Source of the DNA: Synergistaceae bacterium
GTDB lineage: Bacteria; Synergistota; Synergistia; Synergistales; Aminobacteriaceae
Assembly (NCBI GenBank): GCA_031274425.1
Contig: JAISQE010000091.1
Span: forward strand, 1 to 59,710
DNA: 59,710 bases
Direction: 5' to 3'
Below are positions 49,036-57,590 of this stretch, piece after piece. The position numbers were made by a program, and so were the translations under genes. Numbering within the stretch: the stretch's first letter is position 1; each line of letters begins with the position of its first letter. The notes below the pieces were generated by a model. It did no database searches, had not been told where the DNA came from, and saw only the letters and a program-made list of their open reading frames with translations.

Positions 49036-50150
49036 AACTTCTGATCGAAAAACCGGGCATGTTCACCACCGTCCAGGACCTGGGACGGCACGGACGGCAG
49101 ACGCAGGGCGTCCCCGTCGCCGGGGCGATGGATGCCGCGGCGCTCCGCGTCGGGAACATTCTGGTGGGCAACGACGGAAGCCCCTCGGCCCGCGAGCTCG
49201 CGGGGCTGGAAATCACCGTGGCCGGACCGGCGATCAGGGTGCTGGAGGGCGAGGGATGTTTCGTCGTCACGGGCGCGGAGGTCGGAGTGACGAAAAACGG
49301 CGTCTCTCTGCCCTGCTGGACGGTTCACAGGCTCGCCGCCGGCGACGCGGTCGCCTTCTTTCCTCCTAATTTTTCTCCCAATTTTTCTCCCCAATTTTCT
49401 CCCCAGGGGGGCTCGCGGGCGTACTTCTGCGTTTCCGGGGGCATCGACGTTCCGCTGGTGATGGGCAGCCGGTCCACCTATACGCGCGGAAAGTTCGGCG
49501 GGCACCAGGGGCGTTCTTTGAGAACCGGCGACGTGCTCGCCGCCGGCGCGCCCCACGTGCTGTGGGCGGAGTGCGAGGGGCTGGAGTGCCCGCCGCGGCT
49601 GCGCCCGAGCCGAGACCCCTCCGCGCCGCTGCGGGCGATTCCCGGCCCTCAGGACGACCTCTTCACGGAGGAGGGGCTCGCGACCTTCTACTCGTCCGAG
49701 TACGTCATAGCGAACTCAGCCGATCGCATGGGCTATCGGCTGGAGGGCCCAGCGATCGCCCACAGGAACGGCGCGGACATCGTCTCCGACGCCGTCTCCC
49801 TGGGCAGCGTTCAGGTGCCGGGGGACGGACGGCCGATCGTGATGCTGGCGGACCGCCAGACGACGGGCGGCTACACGAAAATCGCCACGGTCTGCGCGGT
49901 GGACGTGGGGAACTTGGCCCAGCGTCTGCCCGGCCAAGGGGTTCGCTTCGAAAAAATCACGGTGGCCGAGGCCGTGGCCCTGCTGCGCCACGAGGAGGAA
50001 CTCTTCGGGCAGGTGCGGCGTCTGCGGGCGGCCTGGCGCTCGAGGCCGGAAGTTTACGCCGTTTGCGGGGCCGCGGTTCCCCAGGCGGGAATTTTTTCCG
50101 TCTGCGTCGACGGCGAGCCCCACCGCGTGGAATGGGAAAGACTGGAATAA
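49032..50150 (+). CDS. pxpC: 5-oxoprolinase subunit PxpC (KipA/AHS2 family)
   Basis: A 372-residue biotin-dependent-carboxyltransferase-like protein (AHS2 family): IEKPGMFTTVQDLGRHG, GVPVAGAMDAAALRVGN, NSADRMGYRLEGP, and ADRQTTGGYTKIATV. It starts at GTG 49032, overlapping pxpB. A local tandem repeat (NFSPNFSPQFSPQ, encoded at about 49367-49405) is inserted between strands near residue 115. The insertion is in frame and apparently tolerated. Confidence 0.92.
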   Translation: MKLLIEKPGMFTTVQDLGRHGRQTQGVPVAGAMDAAALRVGNILVGNDGSPSARELAGLEITVAGPAIRVLEGEGCFVVTGAEVGVTKNGVSLPCWTVHRLAAGDAVAFFPPNFSPNFSPQFSPQGGSRAYFCVSGGIDVPLVMGSRSTYTRGKFGGHQGRSLRTGDVLAAGAPHVLWAECEGLECPPRLRPSRDPSAPLRAIPGPQDDLFTEEGLATFYSSEYVIANSADRMGYRLEGPAIAHRNGADIVSDAVSLGSVQVPGDGRPIVMLADRQTTGGYTKIATVCAVDVGNLAQRLPGQGVRFEKITVAEAVALLRHEEELFGQVRRLRAAWRSRPEVYAVCGAAVPQAGIFSVCVDGEPHRVEWERLE

Positions 50151-50200
50151 AATCAAAAAAAGTAAAAAAAGTGAACGTCAAGCTCAGAGGGGGCGCGAAA

Positions 50201-50986
50201 ATGCCGGTAGTGGATCTCAACAGCGATTTGGGCGAGAGTTTCGGCGCGTGGAAAATGGGAATGGACGAAGACGTGATGGAGCACATCAGCTCGTCGAACA
50301 TCGCGTGCGGATGGCACGCGGGCGACGCCGAGGTCATGGTGAAGACGGTCCGCGCCGCGAAGCGCAAGGGAGTCGCGGTGGGGGCGCATCCGGGCTATCC
50401 GGACCTGCTGGGGTTCGGACGCCGCGACATGACCTGCACGCCGAACGAGGTATACGCCTACACGCTCTGCCAAGTGGGGGCGCTCAAGAGCGTTTGCGAA
50501 TCCGAGGGGCTGGAACTCCAGCACGTGAAGCCTCACGGCGCGATGTACAATCAGGCGGCGAAAGACCCGAAACTGGCGGCGGCTATCGCCAGGGCCGTCA
50601 AGGGCGCGGGGGAAAAGATCATTCTGGTGGGGCTCGCGAACTCCGCCTTCGAGACGGCGGCGGCGGAACTGGGAGTGCCTTTCGCGGCGGAGGCATTCGC
50701 CGACCGCGGTTACATGCCCGACGGCTCGCTGGTTCCCCGCGGTCGGCCCGGAGCGTTCGTCCACGACCCCGACGAGGCGGCGGCCCGCATGGTGAAGTTG
50801 GTCAATGAAGGAGTCGTCGCCACCCCCGACGGGCAGATTTTGAAGTTGAAGGCCCATTCCATTTGTATGCACGGAGATAACCCCGCGGCCGTGAAAATGG
50901 CGGAGGCCGTCCGGGCGACCCTGGAGAAAAACGGCGTCGCGGTGAAAAACCTGAGAGAAGTTTTGCGATATAGTGAATTGAAGTAA
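50201..50986 (+). CDS. pxpA: 5-oxoprolinase subunit PxpA (LamB/YcsF family)
   Basis: A 261-residue LamB/YcsF protein: VVDLNSDLGESFGAWKMG, SSNIACGWHAGDAEVM, GAHPGYPDLLGFGRR, HVKPHGAMYNQAAKD, and KAHSICMHGDNP. It is the catalytic partner of PxpBC. ATG 50201 has AGAGGGG 7 nt upstream. The last codons (Tyr-Ser-Glu-Leu-Lys) and the TAA lie inside the 104-bp element at 50969-51072, so an insertion replaced the original C-terminus. Confidence 0.93.
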   Translation: MPVVDLNSDLGESFGAWKMGMDEDVMEHISSSNIACGWHAGDAEVMVKTVRAAKRKGVAVGAHPGYPDLLGFGRRDMTCTPNEVYAYTLCQVGALKSVCESEGLELQHVKPHGAMYNQAAKDPKLAAAIARAVKGAGEKIILVGLANSAFETAAAELGVPFAAEAFADRGYMPDGSLVPRGRPGAFVHDPDEAAARMVKLVNEGVVATPDGQILKLKAHSICMHGDNPAAVKMAEAVRATLEKNGVAVKNLREVLRYSELK

Positions 50987-51072
50987 AATGCCTAAAGTTA
51001 GAAGAGCTAAAAACAGTTTTTTAAAGGGTTTAACTCATTTTTGCCAGTACATTCTTTTGTTAAAGCACTATA
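50969..51072 (+). mobile_element. 104-bp MITE-like element, copy 2
   Basis: Matches the reverse complement of 22304-22407 with 8 substitutions and no gaps. It carries TATAGTG...CACTATA termini. It overlaps the 3' end of pxpA, providing its stop codon. There is no coding capacity. Confidence 0.8.
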
Positions 51073-51152
51073 ACACCCAAGCTCAAGGAACGGAGCCCGC
51101 TTTGAGCGACTCACTCACTCACTCGACTGTTTTAGAAGGAGGCGGTAGATTT

Positions 51153-51953
51153 ATGGCTAAAATGAGCGATTACGCGTCGTGGAGCCCGCGGGACGTGAGG
51201 CGGATGATCCGCGAGGGCGAGTGGGACCGGCCCACGTCGGGGATGTGCGCCGGACATGTGCAGGGAAACCTGGTGGTGCTCCCGAGGGATTGGGCCTACG
51301 ATTTTTTGGTCTTCGCGCAGCGCAACCCGAAACCCTGCCCGATTCTCGACGTAACCGAGCCCGGCGACCCCGAGCCCCGGATGGTGGCCCCCGGCGCCAG
51401 CATCGCTACCGACATTCCCCGCTACCGCGTCTGGAAAAACGGCGAGTGCGTCGACGAGCCCACGGACGTTACGAAATACTGGCGCGAGGACCTGGTGGGC
51501 TTTCTCCTGGGGTGTTCCTTTTCGTTCGAGGGAGCCCTGATCCAGTCGCATATCGCGGTGCGCCACATCGACCGCGACCGCAACGTGCCGATGTACGTCA
51601 CGAACATCCCCTGCCGTCCGGCGGGGAGGCTGAAGGGACCCATGGTCGTTTCGATGCGCCCCGTCCCCGCCTCCCTGGTTTCCAAAGCCGTGTTGTGCAC
51701 GGGGCGCTTTCCGGCGGTGCACGGCGCGCCGGTGCATATCGGAGAACCGGCGGACATCGGGATCGCGGACATCGCCAAGCCCGACTTCGGCGACTCCGTG
51801 CCCATCGAGCCGGGGGAGCTCCCTGTTTTCTGGGCTTGCGGCGTCACCCCCCAGGCCGCGATCATGACGGCAAAGCCGGAGTTCGCGATCACTCACGCCC
51901 CCGGCTGCATGTTCATCGCCGACCCGCTGGACAACGACTACGCCGTGTTCTAG
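51153..51953 (+). CDS. DUF1445 putative hydro-lyase / D-glutamate cyclase-like protein
   Basis: A 266-residue protein of the YcsI/DUF1445 family: RPTSGMCAGHVQGNLVVLP, FLLGCSFSFEGALIQ, YVTNIPCRPAG, RFPAVHGAPVHIG, and WACGVTPQAAI. Mammalian DGLUCY shares this domain and cyclises D-glutamate to 5-oxo-D-proline. Its position after pxpBCA (5-oxoprolinase) fits a D-Glu/5-oxoproline pathway, as inference. ATG 51153 has AGGAGG upstream. The 3' end overlaps the convergent gcl-like gene by 4 nt. Confidence 0.88.
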   Translation: MAKMSDYASWSPRDVRRMIREGEWDRPTSGMCAGHVQGNLVVLPRDWAYDFLVFAQRNPKPCPILDVTEPGDPEPRMVAPGASIATDIPRYRVWKNGECVDEPTDVTKYWREDLVGFLLGCSFSFEGALIQSHIAVRHIDRDRNVPMYVTNIPCRPAGRLKGPMVVSMRPVPASLVSKAVLCTGRFPAVHGAPVHIGEPADIGIADIAKPDFGDSVPIEPGELPVFWACGVTPQAAIMTAKPEFAITHAPGCMFIADPLDNDYAVF

Positions 51954-53611
51954 AACTCCTTTACGTTGTCGAGGGCGGCGCCCATGGAGCAGTCGGAGTT
52001 CGGGTCGCACACGATGTCGATCACAGCGGGTTTCCCGCTCTTGACCGCCCGGTCGAGGGCCGCGGGAATCTGGGCGGGATCGAACACCCGCTCGCCGTAG
52101 CAGGCAAAGCCCTCGGCTACTTTGACGTAGTCCATCATCCCCTGGTTCTCGGGCATCGCCACGTCGCATTCGTACTGGTAGGCGTACTTCTGATTCTGGC
52201 GTATGAGCCCCAGGTAGGCGTTGTTGACGACGACCACGACGACCGGAATTTTGTTGGCGGCGCAGACGGCCAGCTCCTGCACGTGAAAGGTGAAGCCGAA
52301 GTCGCCCATCACCGCCACGCTCCGTTTGCCCGTGGCGACGGTCGCGCCGAAAGCGGCCGGAATGTCGTAGCCGAGGCACCCCGCGCCCCCGGAAGGCAAG
52401 TACCTGCGGGGTTTGTCGATGTCCTGCAACTGCCCGGACCAGATCTGAGTGATGCCGCACCCCGTGGTGAACAGGGTCTCGCTGTCGAAGAATTTGTTCA
52501 GCTCGGCGAAAACGCGATGGGGGTGGATGGGTTTTACGTCGTAATCGACCTTGCGGGCCAATTCCTTGCGCAACCGCGGCAGGTCGGCGACGTCCACGTG
52601 GGCGCTTTTCTTTCCGTTCTTTTTGGCCTCGGCCAGAAGCGCGTCGACGGCTTTTTTGGCGTCCGCGACGATCCCCAGGTCCGCCGGAAAGATCTTCCCG
52701 ATTTCGCTCGCCTCCACATTGATATGGATAAATTTGCGGGCTCCGCGATAGACGTCGATCGCTCCGGTGTGGCGGTCGGTGAAACGGCAACCGATCCCCA
52801 ACACCAGGTCGGAGTCGAGAAACACTTTGTTGCCGATGGGCTGCCCCACCTGAATGCCGCAGTGTCCGGCGTTCAAAGGATGCTCCACCGGAATGGCGCC
52901 CTTCGCCATGTAGGTGGTGATCACCGGGAGGTTCAAAGTTTCCGCCAGGGCCACGCACTCCTTCTCCGCCCCGGCGAGCAGGACCCCGCCCCCCATGAGC
53001 AAAAGTGGATTTTTGGCCTTGTTGACCATATCGATGGCCTTGACGATGTCCTCCGCCTTGGGCGCGGGATTCTCGAAGGACAGGGGCGCATATTTCGCCG
53101 GGTCGAAGTCGATGTCGGCGTTTTGCACGTCGAGGGGCAAGTCGACGAGCACGGGGCCGGGCTTGCCCTCCCTGGCGATCCGAAAGGCCTCCGCGAAAAC
53201 CTCGGGAACCCGCTTGGGGTCGGTGACGCAGTAGGTCTTCTTCGCGACGGGCGCGCATATCTTGGCGATGTCGACGCACTGAAAGGCGTCCTTGCCCAGT
53301 TGAGAGACGACGGCTTGCCCCGTCACGGCGACGACGGGAATGCTGTCGATGTTACAGGTGTAGATTCCGGTCACGAAATTGGTGGCTCCGGGGCCGGAGG
53401 TGCACATGGCCACGGCCATTTTCCCGCTGGCCCGGAAGTGCCCGCCCGCGGCGTGGACGCAGGCCTCCTCGTGACGATGACAAAAATGCCTCAAAACGGC
53501 GGATTGCCCCAGGTATTTATACACGCCGTTGATCCCCGCGCCGGGGATGCCGTAGACGGCGTCGATGCCCTCCATCTCCAAAATCTTGACGATAGCCTCC
53601 GCAGCTTTCAT
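51950..53611 (-). CDS. gcl: Glyoxylate carboligase-like thiamine-diphosphate enzyme
   Basis: A 553-residue TPP enzyme. The N-terminal Pyr domain has GIPGAGINGVYKYLG and the middle domain RFTDRHTGAIDVY. The PP domain has the GDFGFTFHVQELAV TPP motif and VVNNAYLGLIRQNQ, and the C-terminus reads MGAALDNVKEF; all of these closely resemble E. coli Gcl. One difference: Gcl lacks the catalytic glutamate (a Val in its RHVEGA segment), whereas here RHEEAC carries the Glu typical of acetolactate synthases. The reaction may thus be tartronate-semialdehyde synthase or another 2-oxoacid ligation. AGGAGG precedes ATG 53611. Confidence 0.82.
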   Translation of the reverse strand: MKAAEAIVKILEMEGIDAVYGIPGAGINGVYKYLGQSAVLRHFCHRHEEACVHAAGGHFRASGKMAVAMCTSGPGATNFVTGIYTCNIDSIPVVAVTGQAVVSQLGKDAFQCVDIAKICAPVAKKTYCVTDPKRVPEVFAEAFRIAREGKPGPVLVDLPLDVQNADIDFDPAKYAPLSFENPAPKAEDIVKAIDMVNKAKNPLLLMGGGVLLAGAEKECVALAETLNLPVITTYMAKGAIPVEHPLNAGHCGIQVGQPIGNKVFLDSDLVLGIGCRFTDRHTGAIDVYRGARKFIHINVEASEIGKIFPADLGIVADAKKAVDALLAEAKKNGKKSAHVDVADLPRLRKELARKVDYDVKPIHPHRVFAELNKFFDSETLFTTGCGITQIWSGQLQDIDKPRRYLPSGGAGCLGYDIPAAFGATVATGKRSVAVMGDFGFTFHVQELAVCAANKIPVVVVVVNNAYLGLIRQNQKYAYQYECDVAMPENQGMMDYVKVAEGFACYGERVFDPAQIPAALDRAVKSGKPAVIDIVCDPNSDCSMGAALDNVKEF

Positions 53612-53741
53612 ATTAAATTTCCCTCCTTAATTAAAGTCAAAATGATAAGTCAAAATGGCAAATCTAATTTCAATAAATAAAATATAAATTTTATTTGATT
53701 TTATTTGTAAGAAAGGATACCGCTTTTTGACTCGTTCATCA

Positions 53742-53791
53742 AGAGGTTTTTTCTAATTAGAGGGTTTTCTAGTCAGAGGGTTTTTCTAGTC
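53742..53791. repeat. Three imperfect 16-17-nt tandem repeats
   Basis: AGAGGTTTTTTCTAATT, AGAGGGTTTTCTAGTC and AGAGGGTTTTTCTAGTC follow each other just past the QueG-like stop. The rest of the gap to 53611 is AT-rich and gene-free. Confidence 0.7.
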
Positions 53792-53804
53792 TTCCGCGCC
53801 CCCG

Positions 53805-54590
53805 TCACACCGCGTTTCTCGACCCGAAGTTCTGGCAGTGGGCGACGCCTTCTTTCGTGACGGAGGAGTTTCCGTAGATTTTGCGGTCTTGGCCGATCGG
53901 GCAGACCATGGTGCAGACGCCGCATGGATAGCGCAGCTCGTCCTTCAACTTTTGATGGTAGGCCGCGCATTTGTTTTTGGCCATGTTCGCTATCAAGACG
54001 TCCGGGTTCGGCGTAAACGCGTTCACGGGACAGTTTCGTTTGCAGACGCCGCACCGGATGCACAAGTCTTTCTCGATGACCTTGTCCGGGGCGACGTCCA
54101 CGTCGGAGATCACCGAGACGAGCCGCACCCGCGGCCCGTACTCGGGGGTCAAAAGGGTGTGGTTGAACCCGATCGTGCCCAAGCCCGCGTACTTTCCGGC
54201 AATGACGTGGGAAAAGGCGGCCTCCGGTTTTTTGACCAACACCGAGATGTCGCCGTAACAATCGCGAGGGAAAAAGAAGGCCCTCCGCCCCAGCGTGTTG
54301 AGGAAGTTCGCGAGGCGATAGGCGACCTCGTCCAGCATCCGGTTCGTGGTGTTGTAAAGCTCGGAGTAGACCACCGAGGGAGTGGTCTCGATCATCGGAA
54401 GGAAAATCTGCACTCCCAGCACGATCACCGTCCGGCTCCAGGGCCAGATGGTCGTCGGGAAAAAAGCCCGGTCCGTCTCGGCGTACTCTTCCCAGCGTTC
54501 CACGTTGGCGACGCCGATGAGGTTCATTCCGAGTTTTTTTGCCTCTCGCTTGATTTTCCGCTTCAGCTCCGCTCGATCGCTCTTGGGCAT
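53805..54590 (-). CDS. QueG-like 4Fe-4S protein
   Basis: A 261-residue protein. A soluble N-terminal domain (about 1-165) includes FFFPRDCYGDISV and GKYAGLGTIGFNHTLLTPEYGPRVR. Two ferredoxin-type clusters follow: CIRCGVCKRNCPVNAF (about 178-193) and CGVCTMVCP (about 226-234). It resembles the iron-sulfur half of epoxyqueuosine reductase and related proteins but is about 100 residues shorter than QueG, so queuosine synthesis should not be assumed. It is last in the metNIQQ/methionine-lyase gene set. Confidence 0.75.
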   Translation of the reverse strand: MPKSDRAELKRKIKREAKKLGMNLIGVANVERWEEYAETDRAFFPTTIWPWSRTVIVLGVQIFLPMIETTPSVVYSELYNTTNRMLDEVAYRLANFLNTLGRRAFFFPRDCYGDISVLVKKPEAAFSHVIAGKYAGLGTIGFNHTLLTPEYGPRVRLVSVISDVDVAPDKVIEKDLCIRCGVCKRNCPVNAFTPNPDVLIANMAKNKCAAYHQKLKDELRYPCGVCTMVCPIGQDRKIYGNSSVTKEGVAHCQNFGSRNAV

Positions 54591-54618
54591 GAGTCCTATT
54601 CCTCGCTAAATTTTCTCG

Positions 54619-55821
54619 CTAAATTTTATTCAGGCCTCGGGTGAGGTCTTCCACGATGTCGTCCGCGTCCTCGAGCCCGATCGAAAACCGGAGCTGCCCG
54701 GGGGCGATGCCCGCCTCCTCCAGCGCGTCCCGGCTGTAGGAGCGATGGGACGTCTTGACCGGGTAGGACACGGTCGTAGCGGTCCCGGCCAGGCTGGGGA
54801 CGAACGCTATCATGTCGAGTTCCTGGATGAGGGCGGAGGCCTCTTTCACTCCGCCCTTCAAGTTGACGCTGAGCATTCCTCCGCAACGCCCGTCGACGAA
54901 CTGCCGCCGCGCCCTTTCGTGGGACGGCGATGAGGCCAGTCCAGGGTAGAACACCTTCTCCACCTTGGCGTGCGACTCCAAAAATTTCGCGACGGCAAGG
55001 GCGTTTTTCGAGTGCTTCTTCATCCGAAGCTCAAGGGTCCGCAGGCTTCGGGCGAGCAGCCAGCAGTCGACCGGGCTCGGCACGGCCCCGTAAAGCACCT
55101 GAAACCTTTTGATCGTGTCGATGAGGTCGGAGCGGGAGACGACGGCCCCGCCGGTGATGTCGCTGTGGCCTCCCAGGTATTTCGTCGTGCTGTACAAGGC
55201 CACGTCCGCGCCGAGCGTCAGAGGTTTCGCGATGACCGGGGTCGCGAAGGTGTTGTCCACGAACACCAGCGCCCCTCGCTCGTGAGCCGTTTTCGAGACC
55301 GCGACGATATCGGGAACCTCCATGAGGGGATTGCTGATCGTCTCGGTGTAGACCAATTTCGTGTTGGCGCGGATACGCGGGGCCAGGTCCTCCTTCAGGA
55401 GATCGATGAACGTGACCTCCACGCCGAAACGCGCCAGCTCGTTGGCAAGATAGTCGTACACGCCGCCGTACAGGACGCTCGACGCGACGACGTGATCGCC
55501 GGTCTTCACGAAGGACAGAATGGAGGTCGTGATCGCGGCCATGCCGGAGGAGAACACCAACGCTTTTTCGCCCTCGTCCGCCGCGGCCAAAATTCGGGAG
55601 ACCGCGTCCATATTCGGGTTCGCCATCCTGGAGTAGATGTAGCCCTCCGCCTCGCGCCCGTAAATCGCGTCCACCGAGGGAACGTCGTCGAAGGCGAAAA
55701 CGGAGGTCAGGTAGACGGGAAAGGTCTCGGGCACGGACGCGGTTTTCCCCAGTTCTTTACAGACCTGCCCGTCCCCCGTGTGAATCAGCTCCGTAGACAA
55801 CTTCTTTTTGCTCATGTCCAT
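54619..55821 (-). CDS. Methionine gamma-lyase / cystathionine gamma-lyase family PLP enzyme
   Basis: A 400-residue Cys/Met-metabolism PLP enzyme: IYSRMANPNMDAV, VFSSGMAAITTSIL, the PLP lysine in YSTTKYLGGHSDITGG, PSLAGTATTVSYP, and LRFSIGLED. In the active-site loop the methionine gamma-lyase-specific cysteine (YGCT) is replaced by glycine (VLYGGVYDY), so the substrate may be methionine, homocysteine or cystathionine. It lies 17 nt after metQ and downstream of the methionine importer, favouring methionine breakdown to methanethiol, ammonia and 2-oxobutyrate. Confidence 0.88.
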   Translation of the reverse strand: MDMSKKKLSTELIHTGDGQVCKELGKTASVPETFPVYLTSVFAFDDVPSVDAIYGREAEGYIYSRMANPNMDAVSRILAAADEGEKALVFSSGMAAITTSILSFVKTGDHVVASSVLYGGVYDYLANELARFGVEVTFIDLLKEDLAPRIRANTKLVYTETISNPLMEVPDIVAVSKTAHERGALVFVDNTFATPVIAKPLTLGADVALYSTTKYLGGHSDITGGAVVSRSDLIDTIKRFQVLYGAVPSPVDCWLLARSLRTLELRMKKHSKNALAVAKFLESHAKVEKVFYPGLASSPSHERARRQFVDGRCGGMLSVNLKGGVKEASALIQELDMIAFVPSLAGTATTVSYPVKTSHRSYSRDALEEAGIAPGQLRFSIGLEDADDIVEDLTRGLNKI

Positions 55822-55837
55822 GCCCGTCGTATATTAT

Positions 55838-56659
55838 TTATTTCCACGCGGGCAGGTAGGAACCCTCGAAGTACTCCAGGAAGACCTTTTTCACGTCGTC
55901 CGACTGGTAGGCCGCGACGACTTTTTTGAAAACTTCCTTGTCGGCGTCCTGGGTTCGCGCGGCGATGACGTTGATGTAGCTGTTGTCCTTGTAAAAACTC
56001 AAATCGTCGTAAAAAATCGAATCCTTGGACGGGCTCAACCCGAAATCCAGCGCGTAGTTGCCGTTGATGACGCCTGCCGCCACGTCGGGGAGAATCGAGG
56101 GGACCTGCGCGGCGTCGACGGGCACAAACTCCAACGAGAGCGGGTTTTCGATGATGTCCGGGACGTCGGGGTTGGCCACGTCCGGCTTCAGTTTGATGAG
56201 CCCGGCCCCCTGCAACACCGTCAAGGCGCGTCCCTGGTTGACCAGGTCGTTGGGAAACGCGATCTTGTCGCCTTTCTTGATCTCGCCCACGTTTTTGATC
56301 TTTCTGGAGTAAAGGCACATCGCGGAAAGGAACGTCTCGCCGATCGGCGTCAGCTTGTAGCCTTTGGTCTGAATTTCGTTGTTCAGATACTTGTGGTGCT
56401 GAAAGGCGTTCAGGTCGATCTCGCCCGCGTCCAGAGCGGCGTTCGGGAGAGTGTACTCCGCGAAGTTCACCAATTCGACGTCGATGCCCTCCGTGGCAAG
56501 TCTTTTGATTACCGGCGCCCAAATCTCCTGGTAGCTCTCTCCGACGATCCCGACCTTGAGTTTGACCCTTTCGCCGTCCGCGGCCTCGCCCAGGCCGGCC
56601 CAAAGGCCCGCCGTCAAAACCAATGCCCCGATGACCCCTAAAATTGCGCTGCGTTTCAT
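55838..56659 (-). CDS. metQ: Methionine-binding lipoprotein-type protein MetQ, copy 1
   Basis: A 273-residue NlpA/MetQ-family receptor: a signal peptide (AILGVIGALVLTAGLWAGLG), then KVGIVGESYQEIWAPVIK, NFAEYTLPNAALDAGEIDLNAFQHH, FVPVDAAQVP, and DFGLSPSKDSIFYDD. No lipobox cysteine is seen. ATG 56659 has GGAGG upstream, preferred over ATG 56674. It is paralogous to the next gene; two receptors serve one MetNI pump. Confidence 0.93.
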   Translation of the reverse strand: MKRSAILGVIGALVLTAGLWAGLGEAADGERVKLKVGIVGESYQEIWAPVIKRLATEGIDVELVNFAEYTLPNAALDAGEIDLNAFQHHKYLNNEIQTKGYKLTPIGETFLSAMCLYSRKIKNVGEIKKGDKIAFPNDLVNQGRALTVLQGAGLIKLKPDVANPDVPDIIENPLSLEFVPVDAAQVPSILPDVAAGVINGNYALDFGLSPSKDSIFYDDLSFYKDNSYINVIAARTQDADKEVFKKVVAAYQSDDVKKVFLEYFEGSYLPAWK

Positions 56660-56704
56660 TTCCTTTTCCTCCATTCTTGTTTCTATCTTGTTTCTATCTC
56701 GTTC

Positions 56705-57550
56705 CTATTCCCAGACGGGCAGCAGCGCCCCCTGGAACTTGTCCGCCAGCACGCGCTTCACCTCGTCCGAGTGGAACGCTTTGACGACGCGCTTGTAAAC
56801 TTCGTTGTCTTTGTCGGCCGTTCTCGCGGCGACGAGGTTGACGTAGCCTTTATCTTTGTAAAAACTCAGGTCGTCGTAAAAGATAGCGTCCTTGGAGGGG
56901 CTCAGGCCGAAGTCGAGGGCGTAACCTCCGTTGACGACGCCGGCCGCCACGTCCGGGAGCAAAGAGGGAACCTGCGCGGCGTCGACGGGCACGAACTCGA
57001 TCTTGAGAGGGTTGGCGGTGATGTCCGTGGTCTCCGGAGTGTTGCCCTTGGAGGGATCCAGTTCGATGACCCCCGCGCCCTGTATCACCAGAAGGGCCCG
57101 TCCCGTGTTGATGACGTCGTTGGGGATCGCGATTTTGTCGCCCTCTTTCAGTTCGCTCAACTTGGAAATTTTTTTGGAATACACGGACATCGAGGAAAGG
57201 AAGGTGTCGGCGATGGCCGTGATCTTGTACCCTTTGGTCTTGATCTCGTTGTTCAGGTAGTTGTAGTGCTGAAACGTGTTCAGGTCGATTTCTCCCGCGT
57301 CCAGCGCCGCGTTCGGCAGGGTGTAGTCGGAAAAGCTGACCAGTTCCAGGTCGATCCCCTCGGCCGCCAGCTCCGTTATCGCCGGTCCCCATACGTCCTG
57401 ATAGATTTCGCCGGTGACCCCGACCTTCACCGTGGTCCTCTTCTCGTCCGCGGCCTCGGCAAAAACTCCCGCCGTCAGCGTCAGCAGAAGGAGCGTCCAC
57501 AGGCATAAATTTTTAAAAAATTTCATGTTCTGTTTCATGATTTGTTTCAC
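56705..57550 (-). CDS. metQ: Methionine-binding lipoprotein-type protein MetQ, copy 2
   Basis: A 281-residue close paralogue of copy 1, sharing YTLPNAALDAGEIDLN, FVPVDAAQVPS, LDFGLSPSKD and IFYDDLSFYKD. The signal peptide is FKNLCLWTLLLLTLTAGVFA with no lipobox. The start is GTG 57550 or ATG 57538; the site GGGG upstream is not well spaced to either. The ligand is probably methionine or a related amino acid. Confidence 0.93.
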   Translation of the reverse strand: MKQIMKQNMKFFKNLCLWTLLLLTLTAGVFAEAADEKRTTVKVGVTGEIYQDVWGPAITELAAEGIDLELVSFSDYTLPNAALDAGEIDLNTFQHYNYLNNEIKTKGYKITAIADTFLSSMSVYSKKISKLSELKEGDKIAIPNDVINTGRALLVIQGAGVIELDPSKGNTPETTDITANPLKIEFVPVDAAQVPSLLPDVAAGVVNGGYALDFGLSPSKDAIFYDDLSFYKDKGYVNLVAARTADKDNEVYKRVVKAFHSDEVKRVLADKFQGALLPVWE

Positions 57551-57590
57551 GATCCCCGTCCCTTTCTTTCGTATATTTTTTCGTAATATT

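Noticed and set aside
53742-53791. Short CRISPR-like array
   Set aside because: The three units abut without spacers and vary in length; it is a simple tandem repeat.
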